From NCBI GenBank assembly GCA_030430075.1, contig JAUIGN010000007.1, positions 1-64,000 of the forward strand: a stretch of 64,000 bases of DNA, given 5' to 3'. The stretch comes from a bacterium. Lineage in GTDB: Bacteria > Planctomycetota > Planctomycetia > Pirellulales > Pirellulaceae. Shown in pieces: positions 1 to 7,727 of this stretch. Below the pieces are notes generated by a model. It did no database searches. It saw nothing but the letters and a program-made list of their open reading frames with translations, and was not told the DNA's origin. The position numbers and the translations under genes are program-made. Position 1 is the stretch's first letter; each line of letters opens with the position of its first letter.

Positions 1-28
1 CGACGGTCGTTGTGGTACCTTCCTGCAT
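1..28 (-). CDS. 5' end of a truncated CDS running off the left edge
   Basis: Only nine codons are inside the window, starting from an ATG at 26-28 on the minus strand and reading MQEGTTTTV. The case for a real start is an AAGGAG Shine-Dalgarno sequence ten bases upstream (about 39-44). Nothing can be said about function. It is divergent from the small membrane protein gene beginning at 136, so the 29-135 interval probably holds promoters for both. Confidence 0.4.
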
Positions 29-135
29 GGTGGCGTACTCCTTGGGTTGAGTGTTTTTGACGAACAAATTTCACCCAAAGTACGCCGCCCTTTTCAAGCC
101 CTCATCCACAACTTTCGGTTATACCTCATGCTCCC

Positions 136-366
136 GTGGTAGTTCTCCCTGACACCCATCGGCTCGTAGGGCTTCTAACGGAACGCGGGTTCACGGCTGA
201 CCAGGCCGAGGCGATCACCGACGCTATTCAAGAGATTGACCTCTCGAATGTTGCAACGAAAGCCGACCTTAAGGAACTCGAAATCCGCATCCTGAAGTGG
301 ATGATTCCGCTGATGGTTGGTCAGGCAGCCGTGTTCGGTCTGATTGTGAAGTGGCTCGTTGGGTAA
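136..366 (+). CDS. small DUF1640-like coiled-coil membrane protein
   Basis: A 76-residue protein starting at GTG; an earlier ATG at 128 runs into a stop. Residues 12-30 (LLTERGFTADQAEAITDAI) and the following ATKADLKELE segment resemble the short bacterial DUF1640-type proteins, in which a helical region and a TKADL coiled coil precede one C-terminal membrane helix. That helix is visible here (about residues 54-75, IPLMVGQAAVFGLIVKWLV). No Shine-Dalgarno sequence precedes the start, as for several other small genes of this island. Role unknown; probably a membrane-anchored accessory protein. Confidence 0.6.
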   Translation: MVVLPDTHRLVGLLTERGFTADQAEAITDAIQEIDLSNVATKADLKELEIRILKWMIPLMVGQAAVFGLIVKWLVG

Positions 367-492
367 ATGCACACCGCCTGTCGCGTGCCGAAGCCACGAA
401 CGCCGCTTGTTGCTCGGATCAACGCTGGTGAGTTCGCCCCAAAACGGCTGATCGCTCGCGATCACGAGAACGGGGTGACCACCGTGTACTGA

Positions 493-1110
493 TCACTTCT
501 TGCGTCGCGTCCTCTGGTGACTTTTCGCTCCGCGAGCCGCATCGGCCTCGAGCAATTCAAGCTTCACCTGGGCTTCCCGCTTTCCGATCCCACGGATCGC
601 GACCAGTGCCGCGAGCTGCTCCTTTCTCGGACGGGACTTGCCAAGCTCCCAGTTGTAGATCGTCAATGGCGACACGCCGACCAGTTTGGCGTAGTCAGAG
701 GCGGACAATCCTGTTCTTCTCCGTTGGGCCTTGACCGATCGCGCCGAGAATCGGGACCCTTCCGTCCTCTCGGTAATGGGTTCAGGTTGCTCAAGCCGCT
801 TGCGTTCCTGGGCGCTCAAGAAAGCGATCTTCTTCTCCTGCTCGCGTACCTGGCGCTTGAGCGCGGCGATTTCGCGCCGGTATCGCGCCACCGCCTGTGT
901 CGTCGATTTCGTTTGTGCCTTGATCTCCTTCCGGGCTAAACGGCATATTTCTTCCTTGAGCGCTGCTGCAAGATTCGTGATTAGTGCCTCTGCGTATCTG
1001 ATCCGAAGCTCCTCTGTACGTCCAACTCCATAGTTTAGTTGCCCTACTGGCCCTGGGCGAGTTGACCCAAGTAGTGGACGAAGAGAGCTGAAACACTGGC
1101 ACGGGGGCAC
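493..1110 (-). CDS. coiled-coil/XRE-type helix-turn-helix protein
   Basis: The 205-residue product has a central coiled coil (about 45-110, rich in K/E/Q) and a C-terminal helix-turn-helix around residues 125-185, where TGLSASDYAKLVGVSPLTIY followed by NWELGKSRPR is a classic XRE recognition element ending in a GIGKREAQ tail. This architecture is common in planctomycete genomes and suggests a DNA-binding regulator or nucleoid protein. The GTG start lies three bases after the stop of the upstream ATPase gene, suggesting an operon, but the first 40 residues are unlike the rest and the true start may be further in. Its target is unknown; autoregulation of the ATPase/recombinase module is an inference. 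Confidence 0.7.
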   Translation of the reverse strand: MPPCQCFSSLRPLLGSTRPGPVGQLNYGVGRTEELRIRYAEALITNLAAALKEEICRLARKEIKAQTKSTTQAVARYRREIAALKRQVREQEKKIAFLSAQERKRLEQPEPITERTEGSRFSARSVKAQRRRTGLSASDYAKLVGVSPLTIYNWELGKSRPRKEQLAALVAIRGIGKREAQVKLELLEADAARGAKSHQRTRRKK

Positions 1111-1113
1111 CGC

Positions 1114-1947
1114 TCAACCGTCGCAGCCAATACTCCCTGTGAGCCCCAATCGCCGCTTCCAATTGAAATACGTTGCGCGGCATCCCCCTCCGAGGCGCAC
1201 GAACTCCTCGATCCGCTGTTGCTCGTTTGCAAACGTTTCGTCGAGCACCAGTGTTTGGACCAATCGCGCCCGTGGGTGCTGCTCCGAGTCGGTCGTGACA
1301 GCTCTCGTCCAGTCCATGCCGGCCCGTTTGAGTTCGGCGGCGCGTAGATAGTGCCGGATAGACGGTCGGCCAATGGCGTGCAGCCGCGACTCCATCCAAT
1401 TGAGAATCTCACCGTCCTCAAACCAGTTGGCGACGTGATCGTGGACTTCATAGGGCGTTGGTTCAAACACGAGCAGGTGTCCTCGATCCTGCACGGCTTC
1501 GACATTGCGGTTCAGTGTTTCCCAGTCGTTGGACACGATTACAGCTCGGCAGGGCGTTGTGTATTCGTGCGGCACGTTTTCCAGGCGTAGCGGGGGCGCC
1601 GCGGTGTACCAAGCAATCCGTTTCTCATCCTCTGTTTGGCAGAGGCTTTTTAAGAGCCGGACGCCATTTCGTTCCCGATAAAGCGAGTCCACGTCATCGA
1701 TTACGACGATGTCCGACGGTTGCTTGAAGAGTCGCATATACATCCCGAGTGGTGAGGCGTTCCCTTCAATCCAACAGACTTCTCTGCCGTTAAGCGCGTC
1801 TCGTACGGATCGACTCTTTCCGATTCCCCCTGAGCCCACAACGATCAAGAGGTTCAGGTGCCCTTCAGCAAACGCACGCACGTACGACTGGAGCTCCTCG
1901 TACGTTCGGATCGTGGTCGCGCCTTTGATGTTCCGAGCATCTGACAT
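1114..1947 (-). CDS. AAA-type P-loop ATPase of a mobile element
   Basis: 277 residues with a clear Walker A (GSGGIGKS, about residues 38-45) and Walker B (DIVVIDDVD, about 78-86), followed by SLCQTEDEKR and a sensor-like VIVSNDW. The C-terminal third is basic and ends in a possible helix-turn-helix (CRATYFNWKRRL). DnaC/TniB-like helper ATPases of mobile elements have this size and layout, but no family could be assigned with certainty. It is divergent from the tyrosine recombinase gene at 2212, with about 265 bp between, and is followed by the HTH gene three bases downstream. A role in replication or integration of the element is inferred from this context. Confidence 0.75.
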   Translation of the reverse strand: MSDARNIKGATTIRTYEELQSYVRAFAEGHLNLLIVVGSGGIGKSRSVRDALNGREVCWIEGNASPLGMYMRLFKQPSDIVVIDDVDSLYRERNGVRLLKSLCQTEDEKRIAWYTAAPPLRLENVPHEYTTPCRAVIVSNDWETLNRNVEAVQDRGHLLVFEPTPYEVHDHVANWFEDGEILNWMESRLHAIGRPSIRHYLRAAELKRAGMDWTRAVTTDSEQHPRARLVQTLVLDETFANEQQRIEEFVRLGGGCRATYFNWKRRLGLTGSIGCDG

Positions 1948-2211
1948 CGCCGTGTTGCGGCAAGGCTACCAGCAAAGTTGCGCGAAGTCCAAGCAATCGG
2001 CTGGCGCATCGACTCGATGGACACGGATGAGTCCCCCGCTCTGATTGGTCGTTTCACGACCGAGTGAGGCCAACTGGAGTATTAGACTTTTAGACTTCTC
2101 GTCTCCTGGATTGGCCACTACTTTTGCTCTGTAGAAAGCCACTTGCGGCAGTATGGCACGCAAAAATTTGCGCAAGAGCCTACGTTGCGATACTCTGTCA
2201 TAAAGGACATT

Positions 2212-3246
2212 ATGTCGGGCTCCTCGAAGCGATCTCTCATCGGCCCTTCGCAAACGCACCAACTTGCCGGCGTCTTTCCGCGCATGCCTGCGCTCTTTCT
2301 CGCCGCTGGCGACGACGCGCAGTACCGGCTCCTTGACTTTCTTTGCTCTACGATCCGTAATCGCAATACGCGCCAGGCCTATGCGCATGCGATCGAGCGG
2401 TTTTGCCTGTGGTGCGAATCACTCGGACTCGAACTTTCTCAGATCAACTCTCTCATGATTGCCCGCTACGTTGAGGAGCGTTGCCCTGTTGTCCGAAGTG
2501 GATCAACGATCGGTCGCCCACTCTCCGATCCGAGCATCAAGCAGCATTTGTCCGCGATCAAGATGCTGTTCGATCACCTTGTCACCGGCCACATCGTGCC
2601 GGTCAATCCCGCCGCAGCCGTTCGCGGACCGAAACACGTCGTAACGAAGGGTAAGACTCCAGTCCTTGAAGGGCCCCAGGCCAAGCGACTGCTTGACTCG
2701 ATTCCTATGAACACGCTCGCGGGCCTACGTGACCGCGCCCTCATTGGGACGATGATCTTTAGCTTCGCTCGTATTTCGGCGGTCCTTGGCATGGACACAG
2801 AAGATTTCCATCGCGACGCTGCCGGCCGCGCGATGTGGCTCCGCCTCCGGGAGAAAAACGGCAAGCATCACGAAGTACCAGCGCACCACGACGCCGTCGC
2901 GTATGTTGATGCCTACGTTACCGCGGCAGAACTGGCAAGCGCTAAGGGCACTCCCCTGTTCCGCTCCATTGGGCGTCACGGCGAAATCACCGCACGGCGC
3001 CTGGATCGCCGCGATGCCTGGGCGATGATCAAGCGCCGTGCCCGCCACGCTGGACTTTCCCCAGAAATCTGTTGTCATACGTTTCGAGCAACCGGGATCA
3101 CGTGTTACCTGAACTCCGGCGGCACGCTCGAGAACGCCCAGCTGATTGCTGCGCACAGCAGTCCCAGGACAACAAAGTTGTATGACCGGACTCGCGACAT
3201 TCTGACGTTCGATGAGATTGAGAGGATTGAGCTGGGCGGCGATTGA
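2212..3246 (+). CDS. tyrosine recombinase (site-specific integrase)
   Basis: 344 residues in the XerC/phage integrase family. An N-terminal SAM-like core-binding domain (NRNTRQAYAHAIERFCLWCE) precedes the catalytic domain. Visible catalytic residues are Arg in SFARISAVLGM, His and Arg in CHTFRATG, His in IAAHSSPRTTKLY and the nucleophile Tyr in KLYDR. The start was placed at the ATG at 2212, which has AAGGA four bases upstream; the frame stays open to 2143. This is the second recombinase of the island, about 31 kb from the tRNA-proximal integrase and of a different subtype. With the adjacent ATPase and HTH genes it may be the engine of a separate nested element. Confidence 0.9.
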   Translation: MSGSSKRSLIGPSQTHQLAGVFPRMPALFLAAGDDAQYRLLDFLCSTIRNRNTRQAYAHAIERFCLWCESLGLELSQINSLMIARYVEERCPVVRSGSTIGRPLSDPSIKQHLSAIKMLFDHLVTGHIVPVNPAAAVRGPKHVVTKGKTPVLEGPQAKRLLDSIPMNTLAGLRDRALIGTMIFSFARISAVLGMDTEDFHRDAAGRAMWLRLREKNGKHHEVPAHHDAVAYVDAYVTAAELASAKGTPLFRSIGRHGEITARRLDRRDAWAMIKRRARHAGLSPEICCHTFRATGITCYLNSGGTLENAQLIAAHSSPRTTKLYDRTRDILTFDEIERIELGGD

Positions 3247-3307
3247 GCAGCACATGTGGTGGGCCATGATTGCTGACAGGGCTTACGCTCGAAATGCAGC
3301 ATCCGCT

Positions 3308-4543
3308 TTAGGTCCGCCAATCTACTTGCTCTTCCGGTTCATAGCTACATCGATAGCCGGTGGTAATTGAATTCCTGAGGTGCCTTCCAAATTGTGGGTC
3401 AAGGGTTTCGATTCGAGCGATGGCGCCCTCGACGCAGCGAAATACACTCTTGCGGGCCTTTTCAACCTCCGGGTTCTTCTTACTTTGACTCTCGGCCATC
3501 GCCAAGTACCGGAGCAGTTCGGCCTTTCTTTCCTTCAACTCCGCGGCTCTCAACGCCTCGCCGCGCACTTCAGCACGGAGAATCTCTTCGTCCATCTCGC
3601 CAACGTGTTCTTTGTATTTCCTGATTGCTGCGAGGTCAGTCACGTCTCCCACAGGCAGCCTAGCGACGTTTAAGCTGCCCACACCTAGCATCTGTCCCGT
3701 AATCGCTGTCTTCGCGTCGTCGCCTCCACGACCTTCGTGGATCATGTCAATCACATGTTGACAACGACCGGGGCACGCGATCAGCTTTCGAAGGTAGTGA
3801 AGGCCTTTCAGGTCTTGTGGGTATATTGCCTTTCCATGGAAGACGACCTCCCATCTCCCATCCTCGAAGCGAAACACCATTTGATCGTCGTGACCATCGT
3901 TACAGGATGTTTGTTCGGCTGCAACTCGCGTGGGGCGGTTCTCATGATGCATTCGCTCCGTATCTGACACGCTATCGGTTAACGGGGACACCACCGTATC
4001 GAACAAGGTCTCTTGAATTCTTTTCGCCATCGACCTTGAAATGGAACGCGCTTTTGAATCAAGGCAGATCCTGTCAAGCTCGTTCTCAATGCCCTTCATC
4101 GAGTCGCCCCTCGCTTCCAGGATCTGAAGCACATTCACGACGAGAGTTGTGATCGCGTCATTGTCTGCAAGAGGTGCAATCGGCAACACAACGCCCCCCT
4201 GTCGATCCTTTAGAACGACGACAATGGCCGGTAGCTCGAATACGAAGTCGGCGCGCTGCTCCTTCAGGATGTCATTGATCGCAGACACAGACTGATAATA
4301 CAGCACTTCGTCTCGTGGGATCGCAACGACACTTGTTTGTGGGCCGGTAAACGCACCTATGAAACTATCTACTTCCGCAGTCTCCGGCCAGATCGCGACC
4401 AGCGTTGGTTGATTAAGAAAGGGAAAGAGCACGTGCGTCTCCCCTAGTGATTCAAGTTGATTGCGAATTTGTCTTCGCGCTTGCGCTACTTCTCCGGTCG
4501 TCACCAAAAGCGGTACCAGTTGTGTAAAGTGCATGTGCGTCAC
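3308..4543 (-). CDS. protein of unknown function with the C-terminal domain of STAND/AAA-type regulators
   Basis: 411 residues. The N-terminal half is unrecognised. From about residue 220 the sequence FRFEDGRWEVVFHGKAIYPQ, then DLKGLHYLRKLIACPGR and the last 60 residues (FRCVEGAIARIETLDPQFGR, then TGYRCSYEP) match a domain I know from the C-termini of many bacterial AAA/STAND ATPases and adenylate-cyclase-type regulators, where it has no settled function. No ATPase motif is present here. The GTG start follows directly on the stop of the 4544-5866 gene, so the two are probably co-translated; an ATG three codons later is the alternative. Convergent with the recombinase gene at 2212-3246. Confidence 0.7.
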   Translation of the reverse strand: MTHMHFTQLVPLLVTTGEVAQARRQIRNQLESLGETHVLFPFLNQPTLVAIWPETAEVDSFIGAFTGPQTSVVAIPRDEVLYYQSVSAINDILKEQRADFVFELPAIVVVLKDRQGGVVLPIAPLADNDAITTLVVNVLQILEARGDSMKGIENELDRICLDSKARSISRSMAKRIQETLFDTVVSPLTDSVSDTERMHHENRPTRVAAEQTSCNDGHDDQMVFRFEDGRWEVVFHGKAIYPQDLKGLHYLRKLIACPGRCQHVIDMIHEGRGGDDAKTAITGQMLGVGSLNVARLPVGDVTDLAAIRKYKEHVGEMDEEILRAEVRGEALRAAELKERKAELLRYLAMAESQSKKNPEVEKARKSVFRCVEGAIARIETLDPQFGRHLRNSITTGYRCSYEPEEQVDWRT

Positions 4544-5866
4544 CTATATGTGAATGTAACTTCCGTTGGCGACCAACGCGACGCAACGTGCGAACTGACG
4601 CTGCTCACCTGCTCCGGTTGCTCTTGCGTCGTATAGCTTCTTCAAAGGTTCAGCGTTGTCGTCCCACGAAGCGATTGCAAGGTCAAAGACGCTTCGCGAC
4701 TGTACGCGCATAAAGGTGGAACGCGATTCGCTTAGGGAGCGACGAAACCGTTGTGACGTGTTCACCAGCAGGTTTACTAAGAACTCTCCGCCATTGGTTC
4801 TCGCCAGTTCTTCGTCGACTTTCCATTTCTGATGAAACCTCAAGAGGTTTCTCTGTCGTTGAAACACTCTCTCAGGCTCGATTCCATGTGCAGAATAGAA
4901 AACCATTTCCGAGCATATTTGAAGAATATACCACCATACGTCAGCCAGTAGCTTCCCAGCCGGAGTGATCTCATTTCCGTTGGCTCGTGATGTCTTGGGC
5001 AAACTGTAGCGCAACACGGCCGGATCGACAGAAACGTCAGCCGCCATGATTTGCGGTAGTCGCAGCGGTCGTGATCGCTCTCCGTATTCGTTGTTCGTGC
5101 CGTGACGCACGCTACGTGCGCGGTTACTGCCCGTCCGTAACAAGTTCCCGCGTACGTAATAGAAGGTCGCTCGTGCAAACTGGCGAATTAGGCGTGGCGA
5201 CAGGAGGTCCGCGTGACGTGCAAGGAGCTGAGGAATAAACGCTGGCCGGTCTGTCACCTGCGCTGAACCGATTAGTTCACGGTAGTCTGATCTCGGAAAC
5301 AGGTAACATTGGTCGATGAGTTTCCCAAGCATTTCGTGTTCACAACGCACGCGCGTACGCAGCAGTGCAATGCATTCGTGAATCACACCTGCCTGCATGT
5401 CCCATCCAGTCGCCCTGCGACGAGAATCGTTGTTGGCGCGTAGCAAATAAGAAGCTTCAACGATTGGATACGCCCGCCACATGTAGGACAGGCAGTGCAG
5501 ACTGTACTTGATGGGCAGCATAGCCAGACTTCGGTTCGGCTTGCCTGCGACCAGTTGGTGGATGCCCCGCAAGTGAGACCAACGGATCAATGGATTCATG
5601 AGCCACATCAGTGCCGCCGCACGTGAGTTGGCTACGCAACGAAAATGATCTAGTTCTTCTCCTAGCTCCTCCCCAAAACTATCGCACTTTATCAAGTCGG
5701 CGAGTGCGACTAATCGAGCTTCGGCCGTTGTTGATTCATCAACGAGCACAACTGCGGCGGGGCAACGGATGTCCGAGATTCTTGCAGTCGGAACAAATAC
5801 TCCTTTGAAACCACACAACGCTCTGATGTGTCCAGTTTCGTCGAAGCTAGTAAAGTAGACTGACAT
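4544..5866 (-). CDS. unknown protein, middle gene of a three-gene operon
   Basis: 440 residues with no recognised motif, signal peptide or membrane segment. It is mainly helical in appearance with several Trp/Tyr/Arg-rich stretches (for example RQFARATFYYVRGN). It sits between two genes that overlap or abut it: the upstream gene ends in TGA sharing bases with this ATG, and the downstream GTG begins right after this stop, so translational coupling is likely. A cytosolic protein working with its two neighbours is the reasonable inference. A defence function is possible given the mobile context but nothing in the sequence demonstrates it. Confidence 0.65.
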   Translation of the reverse strand: MSVYFTSFDETGHIRALCGFKGVFVPTARISDIRCPAAVVLVDESTTAEARLVALADLIKCDSFGEELGEELDHFRCVANSRAAALMWLMNPLIRWSHLRGIHQLVAGKPNRSLAMLPIKYSLHCLSYMWRAYPIVEASYLLRANNDSRRRATGWDMQAGVIHECIALLRTRVRCEHEMLGKLIDQCYLFPRSDYRELIGSAQVTDRPAFIPQLLARHADLLSPRLIRQFARATFYYVRGNLLRTGSNRARSVRHGTNNEYGERSRPLRLPQIMAADVSVDPAVLRYSLPKTSRANGNEITPAGKLLADVWWYILQICSEMVFYSAHGIEPERVFQRQRNLLRFHQKWKVDEELARTNGGEFLVNLLVNTSQRFRRSLSESRSTFMRVQSRSVFDLAIASWDDNAEPLKKLYDARATGAGEQRQFARCVALVANGSYIHI

Positions 5867-6228
5867 CAGTATTGCCTTGTGCTACTCACGCCAGCAGCCA
5901 CGGTCAACCAAGCGAAGTTTTCGCGCGCCAAGCAAGCAATGTGGCGGCAGTCGTCAAAGATGTCCAATATGTGAGGCTGAGTTTCGAGGGCCGACTCGGC
6001 TAAGCTGTCCTGTGTAATCGTGACGAAATATCTGCAGCGGGATGGAGCGTTGCCGCCACCAACAAGGCTATCGCGTTGCTTAAGCATACTCACTTGGGTT
6101 CTGAGAGTCGACGTCGACCTCGGCGAGGTCTCATCTAATCGGTCCGACTCCGCGCCACTCTGGCTGGCCAGGTATCCCACGCAGAGTGTCCGGATTACTG
6201 CTGCCTCAAGCCCGCCCCAACGCTTCAA
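5866..6228 (-). CDS. small unknown protein, first gene of the three-gene operon
   Basis: 120 residues, no recognised domain. The main support is the TGATG overlap with the next gene at 5866, a common translational-coupling arrangement. The N-terminus is uncertain; a later in-frame Met (MLKQRD, about residue 48) would give a protein of about 73 residues. There is no signal peptide or obvious membrane helix. Immediately upstream (6229-6345) the collapsed IS66 element begins, so the operon's promoter may have been displaced or may be supplied by the insertion. Confidence 0.45.
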   Translation of the reverse strand: MKRWGGLEAAVIRTLCVGYLASQSGAESDRLDETSPRSTSTLRTQVSMLKQRDSLVGGGNAPSRCRYFVTITQDSLAESALETQPHILDIFDDCRHIACLARENFAWLTVAAGVSSTRQY

Positions 6229-6345
6229 AACCGAAAGCCCGCCCGTCTTATGCGATCGACACTAATTCGCAAAGGTGTAACCGTCCGACGAAGTGCGGGC
6301 TAGGTTGTTGGCCGAGAATCAGCATGAAGTGGGAGGCGCGACGGG

Positions 6346-6711
6346 TTATTTTAGCTTTGAATTGGATTGGACTCGGGCCAGCTGACGCCGGCGGGCACGA
6401 CGGTCCTTACGGCGGGCTTTCGCTTGGCTGGCTTCTCGTTCCCGATGCTCCAGCCGGTGCTTGGGATGGCTGGCGGTAAAGCGGTCCGGCGAGAGCTCCG
6501 CCAAGTGATCGTGACCAGTGGTCGTCGGCAGGTCCGTGAGAACGTCGCAGAGATAGGCGTACGGATCGATGCGCAACCGCTTGCGGCTAACCACCAGCGG
6601 GTCCTCGCCCAACGCGTCGGTGACCAGCGAGGCCAGGCCGTCATAGCCGCGCCGCAGGTCGGCCGGCTCGGCATACAGGAAAATCTTCACCGCCGGAGAG
6701 ATGCTCAGCAC
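6346..6711 (-). pseudogene. IS66-family tnpB N-terminus fused to the tnpC C-terminus
   Basis: The first 40 residues (MLSISPAVKIFLYAEPADLR then RGYDGLASLV, ending GEDPL) are a typical IS66 TnpB (Orf2) N-terminus. The remainder (DPYAYLCDVLTDLPTTT and its basic tail) is the C-terminal end of the IS66 transposase TnpC. The rest of TnpB and nearly all of TnpC, including the catalytic domain, is missing, so an in-frame internal deletion has joined the two genes. The ATG overlaps the end of tnpA by a few bases, as in intact IS66 elements. The product cannot transpose by itself. Confidence 0.8.
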
Positions 6712-7067
6712 GACGCGATCCCCAGAGTGCGCAAGATATCCCGCAACAGTTGCGGATCGAATCCCGTCGAGACGACGATCCGCGGCGGTGCGTCGAGAAT
6801 GATCTCGATCGGTGCACCTGGCGAGCTGCCGCTGGCAACCTCAACCGCCAGGAACTGCCGGTTGCTGCAATTCTCCGGGCAGGCCTTCTTGGCCGACGTC
6901 TTCACTGGTCGCTGCCCGTCTCGCTGCCTGAGCTCCCGTTTCCACCAGGTGAACTGGTGAGCCGCCAGGCTCTCCCGCTCGCAGAACGTCCGGATGGTCA
7001 GGCCGCTCTTCGCCTGCCGCCGAATGCGGCCCCGCCAAGCCCGTTCCAGAGCCAAGTCACGTGCCAT
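6705..7067 (-). CDS. IS66-family accessory protein TnpA (Orf1)
   Basis: 120 residues beginning MARDLALERAWRGRIRRQAK, with the usual helix-turn-helix-like N-terminus (SGLTIRTFCERESLAAHQFTW, WKREL) and the C-terminal block IVVSTGFDPQLLRDILRTLG found in IS66 TnpA proteins, where it precedes TnpB. Length and arrangement are normal. It appears intact but its partner genes are collapsed, so it is a remnant. I could not identify the terminal inverted repeats of the element, so the insertion boundaries are not given. Confidence 0.8.
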   Translation of the reverse strand: MARDLALERAWRGRIRRQAKSGLTIRTFCERESLAAHQFTWWKRELRQRDGQRPVKTSAKKACPENCSNRQFLAVEVASGSSPGAPIEIILDAPPRIVVSTGFDPQLLRDILRTLGIASC

Positions 7068-7078
7068 CGTCGCCTCCC

Positions 7079-7207
7079 ATGGTTGCCAAGGAATCTACCC
7101 CCGAGCCTACCACGGGCGCCAAGCCTGCCGCTCACCAGACGGATACCGTTGTTCAACCCATTGCGCAGAGCGAAGGGTACTTGGGCTCCATTCCAATTGC
7201 TTCCTAA
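7079..7207 (+). CDS. possible 42-residue Ser/Thr-rich peptide
   Basis: An open frame from ATG 7079 to TAA 7205-7207 encodes a 42-residue peptide beginning MVAKESTPEPTTGAKP and ending EGYLGSIPIAS. It has about ten Ser/Thr residues and no Cys. There is no Shine-Dalgarno sequence, and it starts twelve bases from the divergent tnpA start, so it may be chance. It is listed because a stand-alone LanM-type dehydratase, whose substrates are Ser/Thr in small precursor peptides, is encoded about 0.5 kb downstream on the same strand. A further 27-codon frame (7240-7323, MKVSTKCSEESQT and onward, one Cys) follows it. Confidence 0.25.
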   Translation: MVAKESTPEPTTGAKPAAHQTDTVVQPIAQSEGYLGSIPIAS

Positions 7208-7295
7208 ATCGTAGCGATGCTACCTCACTTGTAGCACAGATGAAGGTGAGCACGAAGTGTTCCGAGGAATCTCAAACCTCAGACAATCGCGCTAC

Positions 7296-7316
7296 GGAGT
7301 CCAACGGTTGGACTCC
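7296..7316 (+). promoter_or_regulatory. perfect 10-bp inverted repeat upstream of the 48-residue peptide gene
   Basis: GGAGTCCAAC and GTTGGACTCC flank a single G. It lies 34 bases before the ATG at 7351, followed by TGTTTAG and then the GAGGAG ribosome-binding site. It could be an operator, an RNA hairpin controlling the small gene, or a weak terminator of the preceding short frames. Confidence 0.5.
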
Positions 7317-7350
7317 TGTTTAGTGATCCTTCTCTATTGAGGAGACTTCA

Positions 7351-7497
7351 ATGGACCCTTCGACTTTTGTTCCCCCTCCTGTTGAGGACCCGATTTGGGA
7401 ATTCATCGAAATGCTCTTGGGGCTCATGCCCGTCGCCGAGATTGTCTTGGCATATCCGGGCATTGAGCCGTACTTGATTTACCTCGGACTCTTGTGA
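7351..7497 (+). CDS. 48-residue hydrophobic acidic small protein
   Basis: The product begins MDPSTFVPPPVEDPIWEFIE and continues with a hydrophobic stretch (MLLGLMPVAEIVLAYPG) to a hydrophobic C-terminus (YLIYLGLL). A strong Shine-Dalgarno sequence (GAGGAG, six bases before the ATG) makes this a likely real gene. It is followed by a hairpin (7546-7570) and then the LanM-type dehydratase gene, an arrangement like precursor-hairpin-enzyme in lanthipeptide loci. However it has only one Ser and one Thr, both near the N-terminus, and no Cys, so it is a poor lanthipeptide substrate. It may instead be a small membrane-active peptide or a partner protein. Confidence 0.6.
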   Translation: MDPSTFVPPPVEDPIWEFIEMLLGLMPVAEIVLAYPGIEPYLIYLGLL

Positions 7498-7545
7498 GGC
7501 CGGCGGTAAACCCAGGTTTCTTCTAGACCGAGTCATCGACCAGTG

Positions 7546-7580
7546 GACTCTTGCACCGCGGGCAAGAGTCTCTGTTTCTT
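7546..7580 (+). terminator. hairpin with T-rich tail between small gene and dehydratase
   Basis: A perfect 9-bp stem GACTCTTGC / GCAAGAGTC (7546-7554 and 7562-7570) with a seven-base loop is followed by TCTGTTTCTTCTCT. It could be a rho-independent terminator or partial attenuator setting the ratio of the 48-residue product to the dehydratase. Confidence 0.55.
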
Positions 7581-7727
7581 CTCTGACGTCTCTTGAGTGA
7601 TGCGGATTCCGCATTCCACCGCGGGCCGCTCGAGTGCCCCACCTGTTTCTGCTTTGCGCTCAGCGTGCGCGCCCTCCTTGTCACACCCCTCGGGATCCAC
7701 CCCGCTCCTCGTCCATGGGAGTTGGAA

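Larger units (their letters stand above)
6346..7067 (-). mobile_element. collapsed IS66-family insertion sequence
   Basis: Remnant made of intact tnpA and a tnpB-tnpC fusion, together about 0.72 kb instead of the usual 2-2.5 kb. It lies between the unknown operon (3.3-6.2 kb) and the dehydratase locus (7.1-9.1 kb) and may mark a junction between formerly separate modules. Limits given are those of the coding remnants. Confidence 0.75.
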
